Both the position numbers and the translations under genes were made by a program. Of a DNA stretch of 64,000 bases, positions 55,137 through 64,000 are shown piece by piece (position 1 is the stretch's first letter; each line of letters opens with the position of its first letter). The notes under the pieces are model-generated. The model did not search any database and was not told the origin of the DNA. It saw nothing but the letters and a program-made list of their open reading frames with translations. This stretch comes from Candidatus Methylopumilus universalis (GTDB lineage Bacteria; Pseudomonadota; Gammaproteobacteria; Burkholderiales; Methylophilaceae). The stretch spans positions 124,001 through 188,000 of the forward strand of contig NZ_CP040977.1 of NCBI RefSeq assembly GCF_006364435.1, read 5' to 3'.

Positions 55137-55523
55137 ATGGCAAAATCAGCTTCAACCAAACCTTATCTTGTAAGAGCAATTTATGAATGGTGTGTTGCTG
55201 AACAACACACACCTTATTTGCTTGTAAAGATAGACCAAAATACCTTAGCCCCCAGAGCTTTTATTAAAGATGGAAAAATTCTTCTTAATTTAAGTCCTGG
55301 TTCTATTAAAGATTTGCTTATGGGCGATGAAGCAATTACCTTTACAGCAAGATTTAATGGCGCACCTGAAAATTTATACCTCCCTATTTCTGCTGTTGAA
55401 GGGATTTACGCTAAAGAAAATGGTGAAGGATTGTTCTTTGAAGCGAAAGAAGATCAAGAATTAGGTTCAGCTGAAATAAAAAAATCACCCAATAAACCTA
55501 AATTAACTCTAGTTAAGAGCTAA
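55137..55523 (+). CDS. sspB: ClpXP protease specificity-enhancing factor SspB
   Basis: 128 residues. STKPYLVRAIYEWCVAEQHTPYLLVKID and LNLSPGSIKDLLMGDEAITFTARFNGAPENLYLPISAVEGIYAKENGEG are the SspB substrate-binding domain; the C-terminal PKLTLVK is the ClpX-binding peptide. It delivers ssrA-tagged proteins to ClpXP. Confidence 0.94.
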   Translation: MAKSASTKPYLVRAIYEWCVAEQHTPYLLVKIDQNTLAPRAFIKDGKILLNLSPGSIKDLLMGDEAITFTARFNGAPENLYLPISAVEGIYAKENGEGLFFEAKEDQELGSAEIKKSPNKPKLTLVKS

Positions 55524-55573
55524 AAAACTAGTTCAAATTTAAATAAATTGGTATAGTAGCGCCTCCTGATAAC

Positions 55574-55649
55574 GCCGGATTAGCTCAGTTGGTAGAGCAG
55601 CGCACTTGTAATGCGAAGGTCGTCAGTTCGATTCCGACATCCGGCACCA
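55574..55649 (+). tRNA. tRNA-Thr (anticodon TGT)
   Basis: 76 bases with encoded CCA. Acceptor stem GCCGGAT/ATCCGGC, D-arm TAGCTCAGTTGGTAGAGC-type, anticodon loop CTTGTAA giving TGT, T-arm with GTTCGATTCC. First of four tRNAs before tuf. A possible TATAGT -10 lies at 55552-55557. Confidence 0.97.
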
Positions 55650-55692
55650 TCTTAGTTCGTATTTATTTCTTATCTATAAGTCCCTCATTAGT

Positions 55693-55721
55693 TTGACAAA
55701 AATCAAAAAAACCAACATAAT
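55693..55721 (+). promoter_or_regulatory. Strong promoter for tRNA-Tyr-Gly-Thr-tuf
   Basis: TTGACA (55693-55698), 17-base spacer, CATAAT (55716-55721). Start of transcription would fall just before tRNA-Tyr at 55736. This is the closest to consensus of any promoter I found in the window, fitting a highly expressed tRNA/EF-Tu operon. Confidence 0.7.
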
Positions 55722-55735
55722 TTAGGGTTCGGTTT

Positions 55736-55820
55736 GGAGGGGTGGCCGAGTGGTTAAAGGCGACGGACTGTAAATCCGTTCTCTCTGAGTACGAAGGTTC
55801 GAATCCTTCCCCCTCCACCA
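55736..55820 (+). tRNA. tRNA-Tyr (anticodon GTA)
   Basis: 85 bases with a long variable arm and encoded CCA. Acceptor stem GGAGGGG/CCCCTCC, anticodon loop CTGTAAA giving GTA, T-arm GGTTCGAATCC. Class II tRNA as expected for Tyr. Confidence 0.97.
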
Positions 55821-55869
55821 TGAGTAATAGGCTCTTTTGAGGTGACGTGGAGATTAGATCCATGGGTGT

Positions 55870-55945
55870 GCGGGTGTAGCTCAGCTGGTAGAGCATTAGT
55901 TTTCCAAACTAAATGTCGCGAGTTCGAACCTCGTCGCCCGCTCCA
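55870..55945 (+). tRNA. tRNA-Gly (anticodon TCC)
   Basis: 76 bases. Acceptor GCGGGTG pairs with CGCCCGC, discriminator T, encoded CCA. Anticodon stem TTAGT/ACTAA with loop TTTCCAA gives TCC, reading GGA/GGG. Confidence 0.97.
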
Positions 55946-55967
55946 GATATATTGAGAATTTGGACAC

Positions 55968-56042
<75 letters not shown>

Positions 56043-56085
56043 GTAGATATTTTTGAAGAATGTAATTAATTAAGGATATAACATT

Positions 56086-57276
56086 ATGGCAAAAGGCAAA
56101 TTTGAACGTACCAAACCCCATGTGAACGTTGGCACAATTGGTCACGTTGACCATGGTAAGACAACACTTACAGCGGCAATCACAACGATTCTTGCTAAGA
56201 AATTTGGCGGAGAAGCTAAGGCTTATGATCAAATTGATGCGGCGCCAGAAGAAAAAGCACGTGGCATTACAATTAATACAGCCCACGTAGAGTACGAAAC
56301 AGCGAATCGCCATTATGCGCACGTTGACTGCCCAGGCCATGCTGACTATGTTAAAAATATGATTACAGGTGCAGCGCAGATGGACGGCGCAATCCTTGTA
56401 TGTTCAGCAGCTGACGGCCCAATGCCTCAAACACGTGAACATATCCTTTTAGCTCGCCAAGTAGGCGTGCCTTACATTGTGGTCTTCTTAAATAAAGCAG
56501 ACATGGTGGATGACAAAGAATTATTAGAGCTCGTTGAAATGGAAGTACGTGACCTTTTAACGAAATATGACTTCCCAGGCGACAAAACACCAATCGTGAT
56601 AGGTTCTGCAAAATTAGCACTCGAAGGTGACCAATCTGAAATTGGTGAGCCATCAATATTTAAATTAGCTGAAGCACTTGATTCTTATATACCAATGCCA
56701 GAACGTGCAATCGACGGTGCATTCTTAATGCCAGTTGAAGATGTGTTCTCAATCTCAGGTCGCGGTACTGTAGTAACGGGTCGTGTTGAGCGCGGTATTG
56801 TTAAAGTAGGTGATGAAATTGAAATCGTAGGTATCAAACCTACACTTAAAACAACATGTACAGGCGTTGAAATGTTCCGTAAGTTACTTGACCAAGGTCA
56901 AGCAGGCGACAACGTAGGTGTGTTGTTACGTGGTACAAAACGTGAAGAAGTTGAACGTGGTCAAGTATTAGCTAAAGCAGGTTCAATCACACCACATACA
57001 AAATTCGCTGCAGAGATCTATGTGCTTGGTAAAGATGAAGGTGGTCGTCATACACCATTCTTCAATGGTTACCGCCCACAGTTCTACTTCAGAACAACAG
57101 ACGTAACAGGCGCTGTTGATTTACCAGCAGGCACAGAAATGGTGATGCCAGGTGACAACGTGTCAATCACAGTAACACTCATTGCACCAATCGCGATGGA
57201 AGAAGGTTTACGTTTTGCGATTCGTGAAGGTGGCCGCACAGTAGGTGCTGGTGTTGTTGCTAAGGTGATTGAATAG
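56086..57276 (+). CDS. tuf: Elongation factor Tu
   Basis: 396 residues. G1 [10 protein letters not shown]2 [15 protein letters not shown]3 [16 protein letters not shown]4 NKADM; domains 2 and 3 follow with [13 protein letters not shown] and the C-terminal [15 protein letters not shown]. Delivers aminoacyl-tRNA to the ribosome. Codon use shifts towards C-ending and GGT/CGT codons compared with neighbours, as expected for a very highly expressed gene. Confidence 0.98.
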   Translation: MAKGKFERTKPHVNVGTIGHVDHGKTTLTAAITTILAKKFGGEAKAYDQIDAAPEEKARGITINTAHVEYETANRHYAHVDCPGHADYVKNMITGAAQMDGAILVCSAADGPMPQTREHILLARQVGVPYIVVFLNKADMVDDKELLELVEMEVRDLLTKYDFPGDKTPIVIGSAKLALEGDQSEIGEPSIFKLAEALDSYIPMPERAIDGAFLMPVEDVFSISGRGTVVTGRVERGIVKVGDEIEIVGIKPTLKTTCTGVEMFRKLLDQGQAGDNVGVLLRGTKREEVERGQVLAKAGSITPHTKFAAEIYVLGKDEGGRHTPFFNGYRPQFYFRTTDVTGAVDLPAGTEMVMPGDNVSITVTLIAPIAMEEGLRFAIREGGRTVGAGVVAKVIE

Positions 57277-57299
57277 TTTTAAAGATAAATTTTATATTT

Positions 57300-57375
57300 A
57301 GGCCAGTAGCTCAATTGGTAGAGTATCGGTCTCCAAAACCGAGGGTTGGGGGTTCGAGACCCTCCTGGCCTGCCA
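57300..57375 (+). tRNA. tRNA-Trp (anticodon CCA)
   Basis: 76 bases. Acceptor AGGCCAG/CTGGCCT, encoded GCCA end, anticodon stem TCGGT/ACCGA with loop CTCCAAA giving CCA. Placed between tuf and secE as in most betaproteobacteria. Confidence 0.97.
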
Positions 57376-57394
57376 TTAAAAGAAAGAAGTATTA

Positions 57395-57739
57395 ATGACT
57401 GATAAGTTAAAAATTGTTTTTTCATTCTTACTTTTTGTAGCGGGAATAGTTGGGTTTTATCTATTAAGTGATCAAGCTTTAGTGCTAAGAATATTAGCAA
57501 TTCTTGCCGGACTTGGATTTGCAGGAATAGTTTTTTGGAAAACAGCGCTTGGTCAAAAGACATTTGGATTTATTAACGAATCCATTGTTGAAGCTAAAAG
57601 AGTTGTTTGGCCAACAAGAAAAGAAACAATACAAATGACAATTACTGTATTTATTCTAGTTGCTGTGATGGCAGTTTTCTTGGCATTGGTAGATATAAGT
57701 TTTTCATACATGATTAATTGGTTATTGGGACGGGGTTAG
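57395..57739 (+). CDS. secE: Preprotein translocase subunit SecE
   Basis: 114 residues with three membrane helices and the conserved [20 protein letters not shown] amphipathic segment before the last helix. Three helices, as in E. coli SecE. Clamps SecY in the SecYEG channel. Two bases before nusG. Confidence 0.95.
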   Translation: MTDKLKIVFSFLLFVAGIVGFYLLSDQALVLRILAILAGLGFAGIVFWKTALGQKTFGFINESIVEAKRVVWPTRKETIQMTITVFILVAVMAVFLALVDISFSYMINWLLGRG

Positions 57740-57741
57740 TA

Positions 57742-58278
57742 ATGACGATGCGCTGGTATGCTGTCCAAGCTTTTTCTGGATATGAAAAGTTAGTTCAAAA
57801 AGGACTTTCTGAAAGAATTGAGCGATCAAGTCTCCAGAGTTTTTTTGGTGATATTTTAGTGCCTGTAGAAGAGGTTATTGAAATGAAGGCTGGCCAAAAA
57901 ACATTAAGCGAAAGAAAACTATATCCAGGCTACGTTCTTGTGCAAATGGAAATGAATGACGAGAGCTGGCATTTAGTTAAAAGTACACCAAAGGTCACTG
58001 CTTTCATTGGTGGGAGCGCACTAAAACCAACACCGATTAAAGATAAAGAAGTAGAGATTATTTTGCAGCGTATGGATGAGAGCAAAACCAATCCAACGCA
58101 AAAACTTACCTTTGAAAAAGGTGAATCAATTCGAGTTATTGATGGACCATTCAAAGAGTTCTCAGGAACGATTGAAGATATCAATTACGAAAAAAGCAAA
58201 CTTAAAGTATCTGTGGTTATTTTTGGTAGAGCAACGCCAGTTGAGCTTGAGTTTGGCCAAGTAGAAAAAGAAGTTTAG
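57742..58278 (+). CDS. nusG: Transcription termination/antitermination protein NusG
   Basis: 178 residues from ATG 57742 (a second ATG at 57748 gives a start MRWYAV; a TTG at 57718 would run into secE). [23 protein letters not shown] is the NGN domain and [19 protein letters not shown] the KOW domain. NusG couples RNA polymerase to Rho or the ribosome. Confidence 0.95.
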   Translation: MTMRWYAVQAFSGYEKLVQKGLSERIERSSLQSFFGDILVPVEEVIEMKAGQKTLSERKLYPGYVLVQMEMNDESWHLVKSTPKVTAFIGGSALKPTPIKDKEVEIILQRMDESKTNPTQKLTFEKGESIRVIDGPFKEFSGTIEDINYEKSKLKVSVVIFGRATPVELEFGQVEKEV

Positions 58279-58349
58279 TAGTAAAGCAGTAAAAATTAAC
58301 TAGGGAGCTTTTTTAAATAAAGCGTTTGCACCTAATTTAGGAGAATGAA

Positions 58350-58781
58350 ATGGCAAAGAAAATCGTTGGCTATATAAAGCTACAAATCCCAGCCGGCAAA
58401 GCAAACCCAAGTCCACCTGTAGGACCTGCGCTAGGCCAAAGAGGCTTAAATATTATGGAGTTTTGTAAGGCATTTAATGCCGCTACACAAACTGTTGAAC
58501 CTGGACTACCTATTCCTGTTGTGATTACCGCTTTCGCAGACAAGAGTTTTACTTTTGTTATGAAAACGCCACCCGCATCAATTCTAATTAAAAAAGCAGC
58601 GAAATTAGAAAAGGGTTCGCCAAGACCGCATACGGATAAAGTTGGAAAAATTACTAGAGCGCAAGCTGAAGAAATTGCCAAAACAAAAATGGCAGATCTT
58701 ACAGCTTCTGATATGGATGCTGCAGTGCGAACAATCGCAGGCAGTGCGCGAAGCATGGGTATAGAAGTGGAGGGTGTATAA
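58350..58781 (+). CDS. rplK: 50S ribosomal protein L11
   Basis: 143 residues. [41 protein letters not shown] is the N-terminal domain and [18 protein letters not shown]-like end the RNA-binding domain. Part of the GTPase-associated centre. TAGGAGA ribosome-binding site upstream. Confidence 0.97.
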   Translation: MAKKIVGYIKLQIPAGKANPSPPVGPALGQRGLNIMEFCKAFNAATQTVEPGLPIPVVITAFADKSFTFVMKTPPASILIKKAAKLEKGSPRPHTDKVGKITRAQAEEIAKTKMADLTASDMDAAVRTIAGSARSMGIEVEGV

Positions 58782-58782
58782 A

Positions 58783-59472
58783 ATGCCATTAAATAAAAGA
58801 ATTACAACATTAAGATCTAAAGTTGACCGTGATAAATCTTATCCCGCACAAGAAGGTCTTCAGCTTGTTAAAGAAACAGCAACAGCAAAATTTGATGAAT
58901 CAGTGGATGCAGTGATTAATTTAGGTATTGACGCTAAAAAATCTGATCAACTTATTCGCGGTGCATTAGTGCTTCCAAACGGCACAGGCAAAACAACACG
59001 TGTTGCAGTATTTGCCCAAGGTGCTGCAGCTGAAGCTGCAAAAGCAGCAGGGGCTGACATTGTAGGATTTGATGATCTCGCTGAAAAAATTAAAGGCGGC
59101 ATGATGGATTTTGACGTTGTTATTGCAACGCCAGACGCGATGAAAGTTGTTGGTGCATTAGGTCAAGTATTAGGACCAAGAGGTTTAATGCCAAATCCAA
59201 AAGTAGGAACGGTAACGCCAGATACAGCTGCAGCAGTTAAGAATGCAAAAGGTGGACAAGTTCAATATAGAACTGATAAAGGCGGTATTGTCCATTGCAC
59301 TATTGGTCGTGCATCATTTTCTGTGGACCAATTAAAAGGTAATTTGGCAGCGTTAATTGATGCAATTAACAAAGCTAAGCCACCCACAACTAAAGGTATT
59401 TTTGTAAAAAAATTATCGGTTTCTAGCACGATGGGTGCTGGTGTAAGAATCGATTCGACAAGTTTAGTGTAA
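58783..59472 (+). CDS. rplA: 50S ribosomal protein L1
   Basis: 229 residues from ATG 58783 (an earlier in-frame start at 58774 lies inside rplK and leaves no room for the GGAGGG ribosome-binding site). Features: [55 protein letters not shown]1 binds the 23S L1 stalk and in E. coli represses its own operon. Confidence 0.97.
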   Translation: MPLNKRITTLRSKVDRDKSYPAQEGLQLVKETATAKFDESVDAVINLGIDAKKSDQLIRGALVLPNGTGKTTRVAVFAQGAAAEAAKAAGADIVGFDDLAEKIKGGMMDFDVVIATPDAMKVVGALGQVLGPRGLMPNPKVGTVTPDTAAAVKNAKGGQVQYRTDKGGIVHCTIGRASFSVDQLKGNLAALIDAINKAKPPTTKGIFVKKLSVSSTMGAGVRIDSTSLV

Positions 59473-59480
59473 GGAATTAA

Positions 59481-59500
59481 AAAAAAGCGAAAGCTTTTTT
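59481..59500 (+). terminator. Hairpin with GAAA tetraloop after rplA
   Basis: AAAAAAGC (59481-59488), loop GAAA (59489-59492), GCTTTTTT (59493-59500). An intrinsic-terminator-like fold eight bases after rplA and just before the L10 leader; probably reduces or ends rplKA transcription before rplJL. Confidence 0.6.
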
Positions 59501-59504
59501 AAAA

Positions 59505-59690
59505 AGAACTTTGGGTTCATTGATACGAAAGTATCGGTGAAGCTTTCAAAGACCGTAGGTGCTAACAAGTCTAATTCTAGTGATCGTTTGCTAGAGCCTA
59601 CGCAGATGGCGGTACCCCTAAGGGATAGCATCCTGATAAAGGTCGCCGTAATGTTGGTATTAAGTTTACTTAATGCTTAATTTAACGGAA
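59505..59690 (+). ncRNA. Ribosomal L10 leader (rplJ 5' regulatory RNA)
   Basis: The 228-base gap before rplJ contains features of the L10(L7/L12)4-binding leader: hairpin GATAC-GAAA-GTATC (59522-59535), a long-range stem CGTAGG (59554-59559) with CCTACG (59597-59602), and a downstream structured part with GGCGGTACCCC and AAGGGATAGCATCC. In enterobacteria and beyond, L10-L12 complex binding to such a leader represses rplJL translation. Exact boundaries are approximate. Confidence 0.8.
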
Positions 59691-59700
59691 GGAGAAGACC

Positions 59701-60222
59701 TTGAGTCTTAATCTTGAACAAAAAAAGGCAGTGGTTGCTGAAGTTAATAAGCAAATCGCAGGCGCTCAAGCAGTTGTTTTAGCAGAAAACCGAGGTATTG
59801 ATGTTTCTGAGATGACAGCGCTAAGAGTTCAAGCCAGAAAATCAGGAGTTTATCTTCGCGTCTTAAAGAACACTTTAGTTCGAAGAGCCGTAGATGGAAC
59901 TGCATTCTCTGACTTAGCTAATGAAATGGTAGGTCCAATAGTGTATGGCATCTCAACTGATCCAGTTGCAGTTGCTAAAGTGCTAAATGATTTTGCCAAG
60001 TCAAACGATAAGTTTGTTATTAAATCAGGAGCAATGCCGAATAAGGTAATGAGCGCTTCAAATATTGAGGCATTAGCATCATTACCAAGTCGTGAAGAAT
60101 TACTCGCAAAATTATTGGGAACAATGCAAGCACCAATTGCAAAGTTTGTTCGTACGCTTAATGAGGTACCAACAAAATTTGTACGTGGCTTAGCGGCAGT
60201 TCGCGATCAAAAACCTGCGTAA
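59701..60222 (+). CDS. rplJ: 50S ribosomal protein L10 (TTG start)
   Basis: 173 residues starting TTG at 59701 behind a strong GGAAGGAGAAG ribosome-binding site. Contains [35 protein letters not shown] and [10 protein letters not shown]10 anchors L7/L12 dimers on the stalk. The TTG start with a strong Shine-Dalgarno fits feedback-controlled initiation. Confidence 0.96.
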   Translation: MSLNLEQKKAVVAEVNKQIAGAQAVVLAENRGIDVSEMTALRVQARKSGVYLRVLKNTLVRRAVDGTAFSDLANEMVGPIVYGISTDPVAVAKVLNDFAKSNDKFVIKSGAMPNKVMSASNIEALASLPSREELLAKLLGTMQAPIAKFVRTLNEVPTKFVRGLAAVRDQKPA

Positions 60223-60262
60223 CTATAACGATTAATTTAAATTTTTTTATTAGGAGTATTAA

Positions 60263-60643
60263 ATGGCTATCTCTAAAGCTGAAATTTTAGATGCAGTAAG
60301 TGCAATGACAGTTCTTGACTTGTCAGAGCTTATTAAAGATATGGAAGAAAAATTTGGCGTTTCAGCTGCTGCTGCTGCTGTTGCAGCTGCACCTGCTGCC
60401 GCTGCTGCTGGCGGTGCTGCTGCTGCAGAACAAACTGAGTTTACTGTGATGTTAACTGCTTCAGGTGAGCAAAAAGTAAACGTTATTAAAGCTGTTCGTG
60501 AAATCACAGGTCTTGGCTTAAAAGAAGCTAAAGACTTAGTAGATGGCGCACCTAAGCCAATTAAAGAAGGTGTTGCAAAAGCTGCAGCTGAAGAAGCACT
60601 AGCTAAATTAAAAGAAGCTGGCGCTACAGCAGAGCTTAAGTAA
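60263..60643 (+). CDS. rplL: 50S ribosomal protein L7/L12
   Basis: 126 residues. N-terminal dimerisation domain, an Ala-rich hinge of GCT/GCA codons (about residues 34-54), and the C-terminal factor-binding domain with [32 protein letters not shown]. Recruits translational GTPases. The Ala hinge yields low-complexity DNA that is not a repeat array. Confidence 0.97.
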   Translation: MAISKAEILDAVSAMTVLDLSELIKDMEEKFGVSAAAAAVAAAPAAAAAGGAAAAEQTEFTVMLTASGEQKVNVIKAVREITGLGLKEAKDLVDGAPKPIKEGVAKAAAEEALAKLKEAGATAELK

Positions 60644-60654
60644 TGCTAATTAGC

Positions 60655-60695
60655 ATGGCTGACAGCTTGCTGTCAGCCATTGCTTTTTGTTTTAA
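60655..60695 (+). terminator. Intrinsic terminator/attenuator between rplL and rpoB
   Basis: ATGGCTGACAG (60655-60665), loop CTTG, CTGTCAGCCAT (60670-60680): a perfect 11-bp stem followed by TGCTTTTTGTTTT. Equivalent to the partial terminator that sets the ribosomal protein to RNA polymerase ratio in E. coli. Confidence 0.85.
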
Positions 60696-60789
60696 ATAAT
60701 TTTTAGATTAAAACTTATAAAAATTCATAAAACAATATTCTTCAATCTGAAAAGTTTATTGTTTTATGAAAATTACACCAGGAGACGCA

Positions 60790-63700
60790 ATGAGCTATTC
60801 CTTTACTGAAAAAAAACGTATTAGAAAAAGTTTTGCTAAAAGAGAGCGTGTGCAAGATATACCATACTTGCTCACAATGCAGCTTGAGTCTTATGCAGCT
60901 TTTTTACAAAAGAATACGCATGCCGAACAGAGACTTAGCGAAGGCCTCCAGTCAACATTCAATTCAGTATTTCCTATCACAAGTCATTCCGGTAATGCCC
61001 GACTTGATTTTGTAACTTACAATTTAGGCGAGGAAGCGTTTGATGTTAAAGAATGTCAACAACGCGGCTTAACATATGGTGTTCCATTAAGAGTCAAAGT
61101 TCGTTTAACTCTTATGGATAAAGAAGCATCAAAACCAACAGTTAAAGAAATTAAAGAGCAAGAAGTGTACATGGGTGAAATTCCACTTATGACAGATAAT
61201 GGCTCGTTCGTTATTAATGGTACCGAGAGAGTTATCGTATCTCAGCTTCATAGAAGTCCTGGCGTATTTTTTGAGCATGACCGAGGCAAAACGCACAGCT
61301 CTGGAAAGTTATTATTTTCAGCAAGAATTATTCCTTATCGTGGCTCTTGGTTAGATTTCGAATTTGATCCTAAGGATTATTTGTATTTCCGTGTGGATCG
61401 TCGTAGAAAAATGCCAGTCACAATTTTGTTAAAAGCGTTAGGTTATTCACCAGAACAAATTCTAGAAACATACTACGATTTTGATTCATTCCATGTGACT
61501 GCTAAATCAATTGATTTTGAATTAGTTCCTGATCGTCTAAGAGGTGAGATTGCTAAGTTTGATATCGCTGACAAAAGAGGAAATGTGATTGTACAAAAAG
61601 ACAAGCGCATTACTGTTAAACATATTCGCGAAATGGAAAAAGCAGGCGTAAACAAAATTACGGTAGATAAAGATTTCATTTTGGGCCGCAAACTTTCAAA
61701 AGCAATTGTAGATAAAAATACAGGCGAAGTTATTGCTAGCGCAAATGACGAAATCACAGAGTCAGTATTGGATAAATTTATTGAAGTGGGTGTAGGACAA
61801 ATTCATACACTCTATTCAAATGATTTAGATCATGGCGATTACATTTCTCAAACACTTACTTCAGATGAAGTTCCTGATCAGTATAGTGCAAAAGTAGCTA
61901 TTTATCGAATGATGAGACCTGGCGAGCCACCAACTGAAGATGCAGTTGAAGCTTTATTTAAAGGATTATTTTTCAATGAAGACCGATATGATTTATCTAA
62001 TGTAGGTCGCATGAAATTTAATCGAAGAGCACATCCAAAAGCATATGAACAACATGCAAATTGGTTGCAAAGATTTTACAAACGCGTAGGCCCTCAAGGT
62101 GAAACTGGTGCAAATATTTTATCGAACGATGATATCTTAGCTGTGATTGGTGTTCTGATTGAATTACGAAATGGTCGAGGCGAAATAGATGATATTGACC
62201 ATCTTGGTAATCGAAGAATTCGTTCTGTTGGTGAGCTTGTTGAAAATCAATTTAGAACTGGTCTTGTTCGAGTGGAGCGCGCAGTTAAAGAAAGATTAAG
62301 TCAAGCTGAGGCAGACAATTTAATGCCACATGACTTAATCAATTCAAAACCTATCTCAAGTGCGATTAGAGAATTCTTTGGTTCCTCACAACTATCTCAA
62401 TTTATGGATCAAACCAATCCATTATCTGAGATTACGCACAAGCGAAGAGTTTCAGCCCTTGGCCCTGGTGGCTTAACAAGAGAGCGTGCTGGCTTCGAGG
62501 TACGTGACGTTCATTCGACGCATTATGGCCGCGTATGTCCAATTGAAACTCCAGAAGGACCAAACATTGGCCTCATTAATTCACTTGCACTTTATGCAAG
62601 AACCAATCAATACGGCTTCTTAGAAACACCTTATAGACGAGTTGAAAATGGTAAAGTCACTGCAAAGATAGATTATCTTTCTGCGATTGAAGAAAGTGAA
62701 TTTGTTATAGCCCAGGCAAATACTGAGCTTGATAATAAAGGACACTTTCAAGACGATTTAATTTCATGTCGTCATCGTAACGAATTTACGATGTCCTCAG
62801 TAGATCCTATTCAGTATATGGACGTAGCGCCTGGCCAAATCGTTTCTGTGGCAGCCGCATTAATTCCATTTCTAGAACACGACGATGCAAATCGTGCGCT
62901 TATGGGTGCAAACATGCAGCGTCAAGCTGTGCCATGCTTGAGAGCAGAGAAAGCAGTTGTAGGGACAGGTATTGAAAGAACAGTAGCAACTGATTCTGGC
63001 ACAACAGTTCAAGCTAAGCGCGGGGGTGTTGTTGATTATGTCGATTCAAGACGTGTTGTGATTCGCGTGAACGACGATGAGGCTGCTGACGGAGAAGTTG
63101 GCGTTGATATTTATAATCTAACTAAATATACAAGATCTAATCAAAATACCAATATCAATCAAAGACCGCTTGTAAGAATTGGCAATAAAATTGCAAGAGG
63201 TGATGTGATTGCTGACGGCGCATCAACAGATGTGGGCGAATTAGCACTTGGTCAAAATATGCTTGTTGGATTTATGCCTTGGAATGGTTACAACTTCGAG
63301 GATTCGATTTTAATTTCAGAGCGTGTAGTAGCTGAAGATCGATATACATCAATTCATATCGAAGAATTATCTGTTGTATCTAGAGATACAAAATTAGGCC
63401 CGGAAGAAATTACACGTGACATTTCAAATCTTTCAGAAAGAATGCTTGGAAGACTGGATGAGTCAGGCATCATTTATATTGGCGCTGAAGTTGAATCAGG
63501 CGATGTGCTTGTAGGTAAAGTTACACCAAAAGGCGAGACACAACTTACACCTGAAGAAAAACTCTTAAGAGCAATTTTTGGTGAAAAGGCTTCTGATGTA
63601 AAGGATACAAGTTTAAGAGTGCCGTCAGGCATGTCTGGAACAATTATTGATGTTCAAGTATTTACTAGAGAGGGCATTGATAGAGATTCAAGAGCTGAAC

Positions 63701-64000
63701 AAATTATTGATGACCAATTAAAACACTTCAAACAAGATCTAGCTGATCAATTAAGAATCGTTGAAGATGATACTTTTGGAAGAATCGAAAGATTACTTAC
63801 AAACAAAGTCGCAACTGGCGGCCCAAAAGGGTTGAAAAAAGGCGAAAAAATCTCTAAAGATTTTCTAGCTTCAATTAATAGGTACGATTGGTTTGATATT
63901 CGCCTAGGTAACGATGATGCTTCAAAACAATTAGAAAGTTTGAAAGATAATTTAGCAACTGCTAAAGAACAATTCGACAAACGTTTTGAAGAGAAAAAAC
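60790..64000 (+). CDS. rpoB: DNA-directed RNA polymerase beta subunit (partial, runs off the window)
   Basis: 1070 codons from ATG 60790 (with CAGGAGA upstream) to the right edge; the protein is about 1,350-1,400 residues in betaproteobacteria, so the C-terminal quarter is missing. [18 protein letters not shown] starts it. The rifampicin region reads [33 protein letters not shown], wild type at the usual resistance positions. After MKFNRR (408-413) there is a segment of about 30 residues to the LSNDD motif, longer than in E. coli. Followed presumably by rpoC. Confidence 0.97.
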   Translation, partial: MSYSFTEKKRIRKSFAKRERVQDIPYLLTMQLESYAAFLQKNTHAEQRLSEGLQSTFNSVFPITSHSGNARLDFVTYNLGEEAFDVKECQQRGLTYGVPLRVKVRLTLMDKEASKPTVKEIKEQEVYMGEIPLMTDNGSFVINGTERVIVSQLHRSPGVFFEHDRGKTHSSGKLLFSARIIPYRGSWLDFEFDPKDYLYFRVDRRRKMPVTILLKALGYSPEQILETYYDFDSFHVTAKSIDFELVPDRLRGEIAKFDIADKRGNVIVQKDKRITVKHIREMEKAGVNKITVDKDFILGRKLSKAIVDKNTGEVIASANDEITESVLDKFIEVGVGQIHTLYSNDLDHGDYISQTLTSDEVPDQYSAKVAIYRMMRPGEPPTEDAVEALFKGLFFNEDRYDLSNVGRMKFNRRAHPKAYEQHANWLQRFYKRVGPQGETGANILSNDDILAVIGVLIELRNGRGEIDDIDHLGNRRIRSVGELVENQFRTGLVRVERAVKERLSQAEADNLMPHDLINSKPISSAIREFFGSSQLSQFMDQTNPLSEITHKRRVSALGPGGLTRERAGFEVRDVHSTHYGRVCPIETPEGPNIGLINSLALYARTNQYGFLETPYRRVENGKVTAKIDYLSAIEESEFVIAQANTELDNKGHFQDDLISCRHRNEFTMSSVDPIQYMDVAPGQIVSVAAALIPFLEHDDANRALMGANMQRQAVPCLRAEKAVVGTGIERTVATDSGTTVQAKRGGVVDYVDSRRVVIRVNDDEAADGEVGVDIYNLTKYTRSNQNTNINQRPLVRIGNKIARGDVIADGASTDVGELALGQNMLVGFMPWNGYNFEDSILISERVVAEDRYTSIHIEELSVVSRDTKLGPEEITRDISNLSERMLGRLDESGIIYIGAEVESGDVLVGKVTPKGETQLTPEEKLLRAIFGEKASDVKDTSLRVPSGMSGTIIDVQVFTREGIDRDSRAEQIIDDQLKHFKQDLADQLRIVEDDTFGRIERLLTNKVATGGPKGLKKGEKISKDFLASINRYDWFDIRLGNDDASKQLESLKDNLATAKEQFDKRFEEKK

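Noticed and set aside
60355-60430. GCT-rich low-complexity tract that looks like a short tandem repeat
   Set aside because: It is the alanine-rich hinge of L7/L12, normal in this protein.

Overview
The window is an AT-rich, densely packed bacterial chromosome segment (I did not compute the GC content). Gene order and protein flavour point to a betaproteobacterium with a small, streamlined genome. I favour the Methylophilales (OM43 / Methylopumilus-like). The main pointers are the tRNA-tuf-tRNA-secE-nusG-rpl-rpoB block, the murA-his-HIT-tat-petABC-sspAB run and the ccs type II cytochrome maturation genes. No methylotrophy marker lies in the window, so the order-level call is inference.

Layout. 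1-1792 holds the end of a CPA2-type antiporter, thiO and a SOUL protein. 1904-9927 is an integrative element of about 7.9 kb inserted in the 3' end of moaC. It is bounded by 124-bp direct repeats of moaC sequence (120/124 identical) and carries a tyrosine integrase next to the intact moaC copy. Its cargo is an M48 metalloprotease with a lipoprotein, an SRA(YDG)-HNH nuclease of the modified-DNA restriction kind, a six-gene cassette of small exported proteins and lipoproteins, an HTH protein and a 56-residue ORF at the far end. The displaced native 3' end of moaC survives at 1863-2027.

9760-36000 is core housekeeping: moaC, bepA, ahpCF, hda/purM, two tandem DUF3108 proteins, an RsmB-type methyltransferase, ampD, a cation exchanger, lptFG, pepA-holC, gcvH, pbpG, topA, ttcA, a pteridine-reductase-like SDR, a MidA-like methyltransferase, trmB, engB, cytochrome c4 and resB.

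36000-55500 is a nearly gapless co-directional block: ccsA, mlaFEDCB, an ABC-2 exporter, ibaG-grxD, murA, hisGDCBHAFIE, hinT, tatABC, petABC, sspAB. It links outer-membrane lipid asymmetry, Fe-S handling, cell-wall synthesis, histidine synthesis, Tat export and the cytochrome bc1 complex, whose Rieske subunit should be a Tat client. 55574-64000 is the translation/transcription block: tRNA-Thr(TGT), Tyr(GTA), Gly(TCC), Thr(GGT), tuf, tRNA-Trp(CCA), secE, nusG, rplK, rplA, L10 leader, rplJ, rplL, terminator hairpin, and the first 1070 codons of rpoB.

The most novel content is the moaC-targeted element and its cargo. I recognise only the integrase, the M48 protease and the SRA-HNH nuclease with confidence. 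The secreted-protein cassette has no function I can name. No CRISPR array, rRNA, IS transposase or prophage structural gene was seen.
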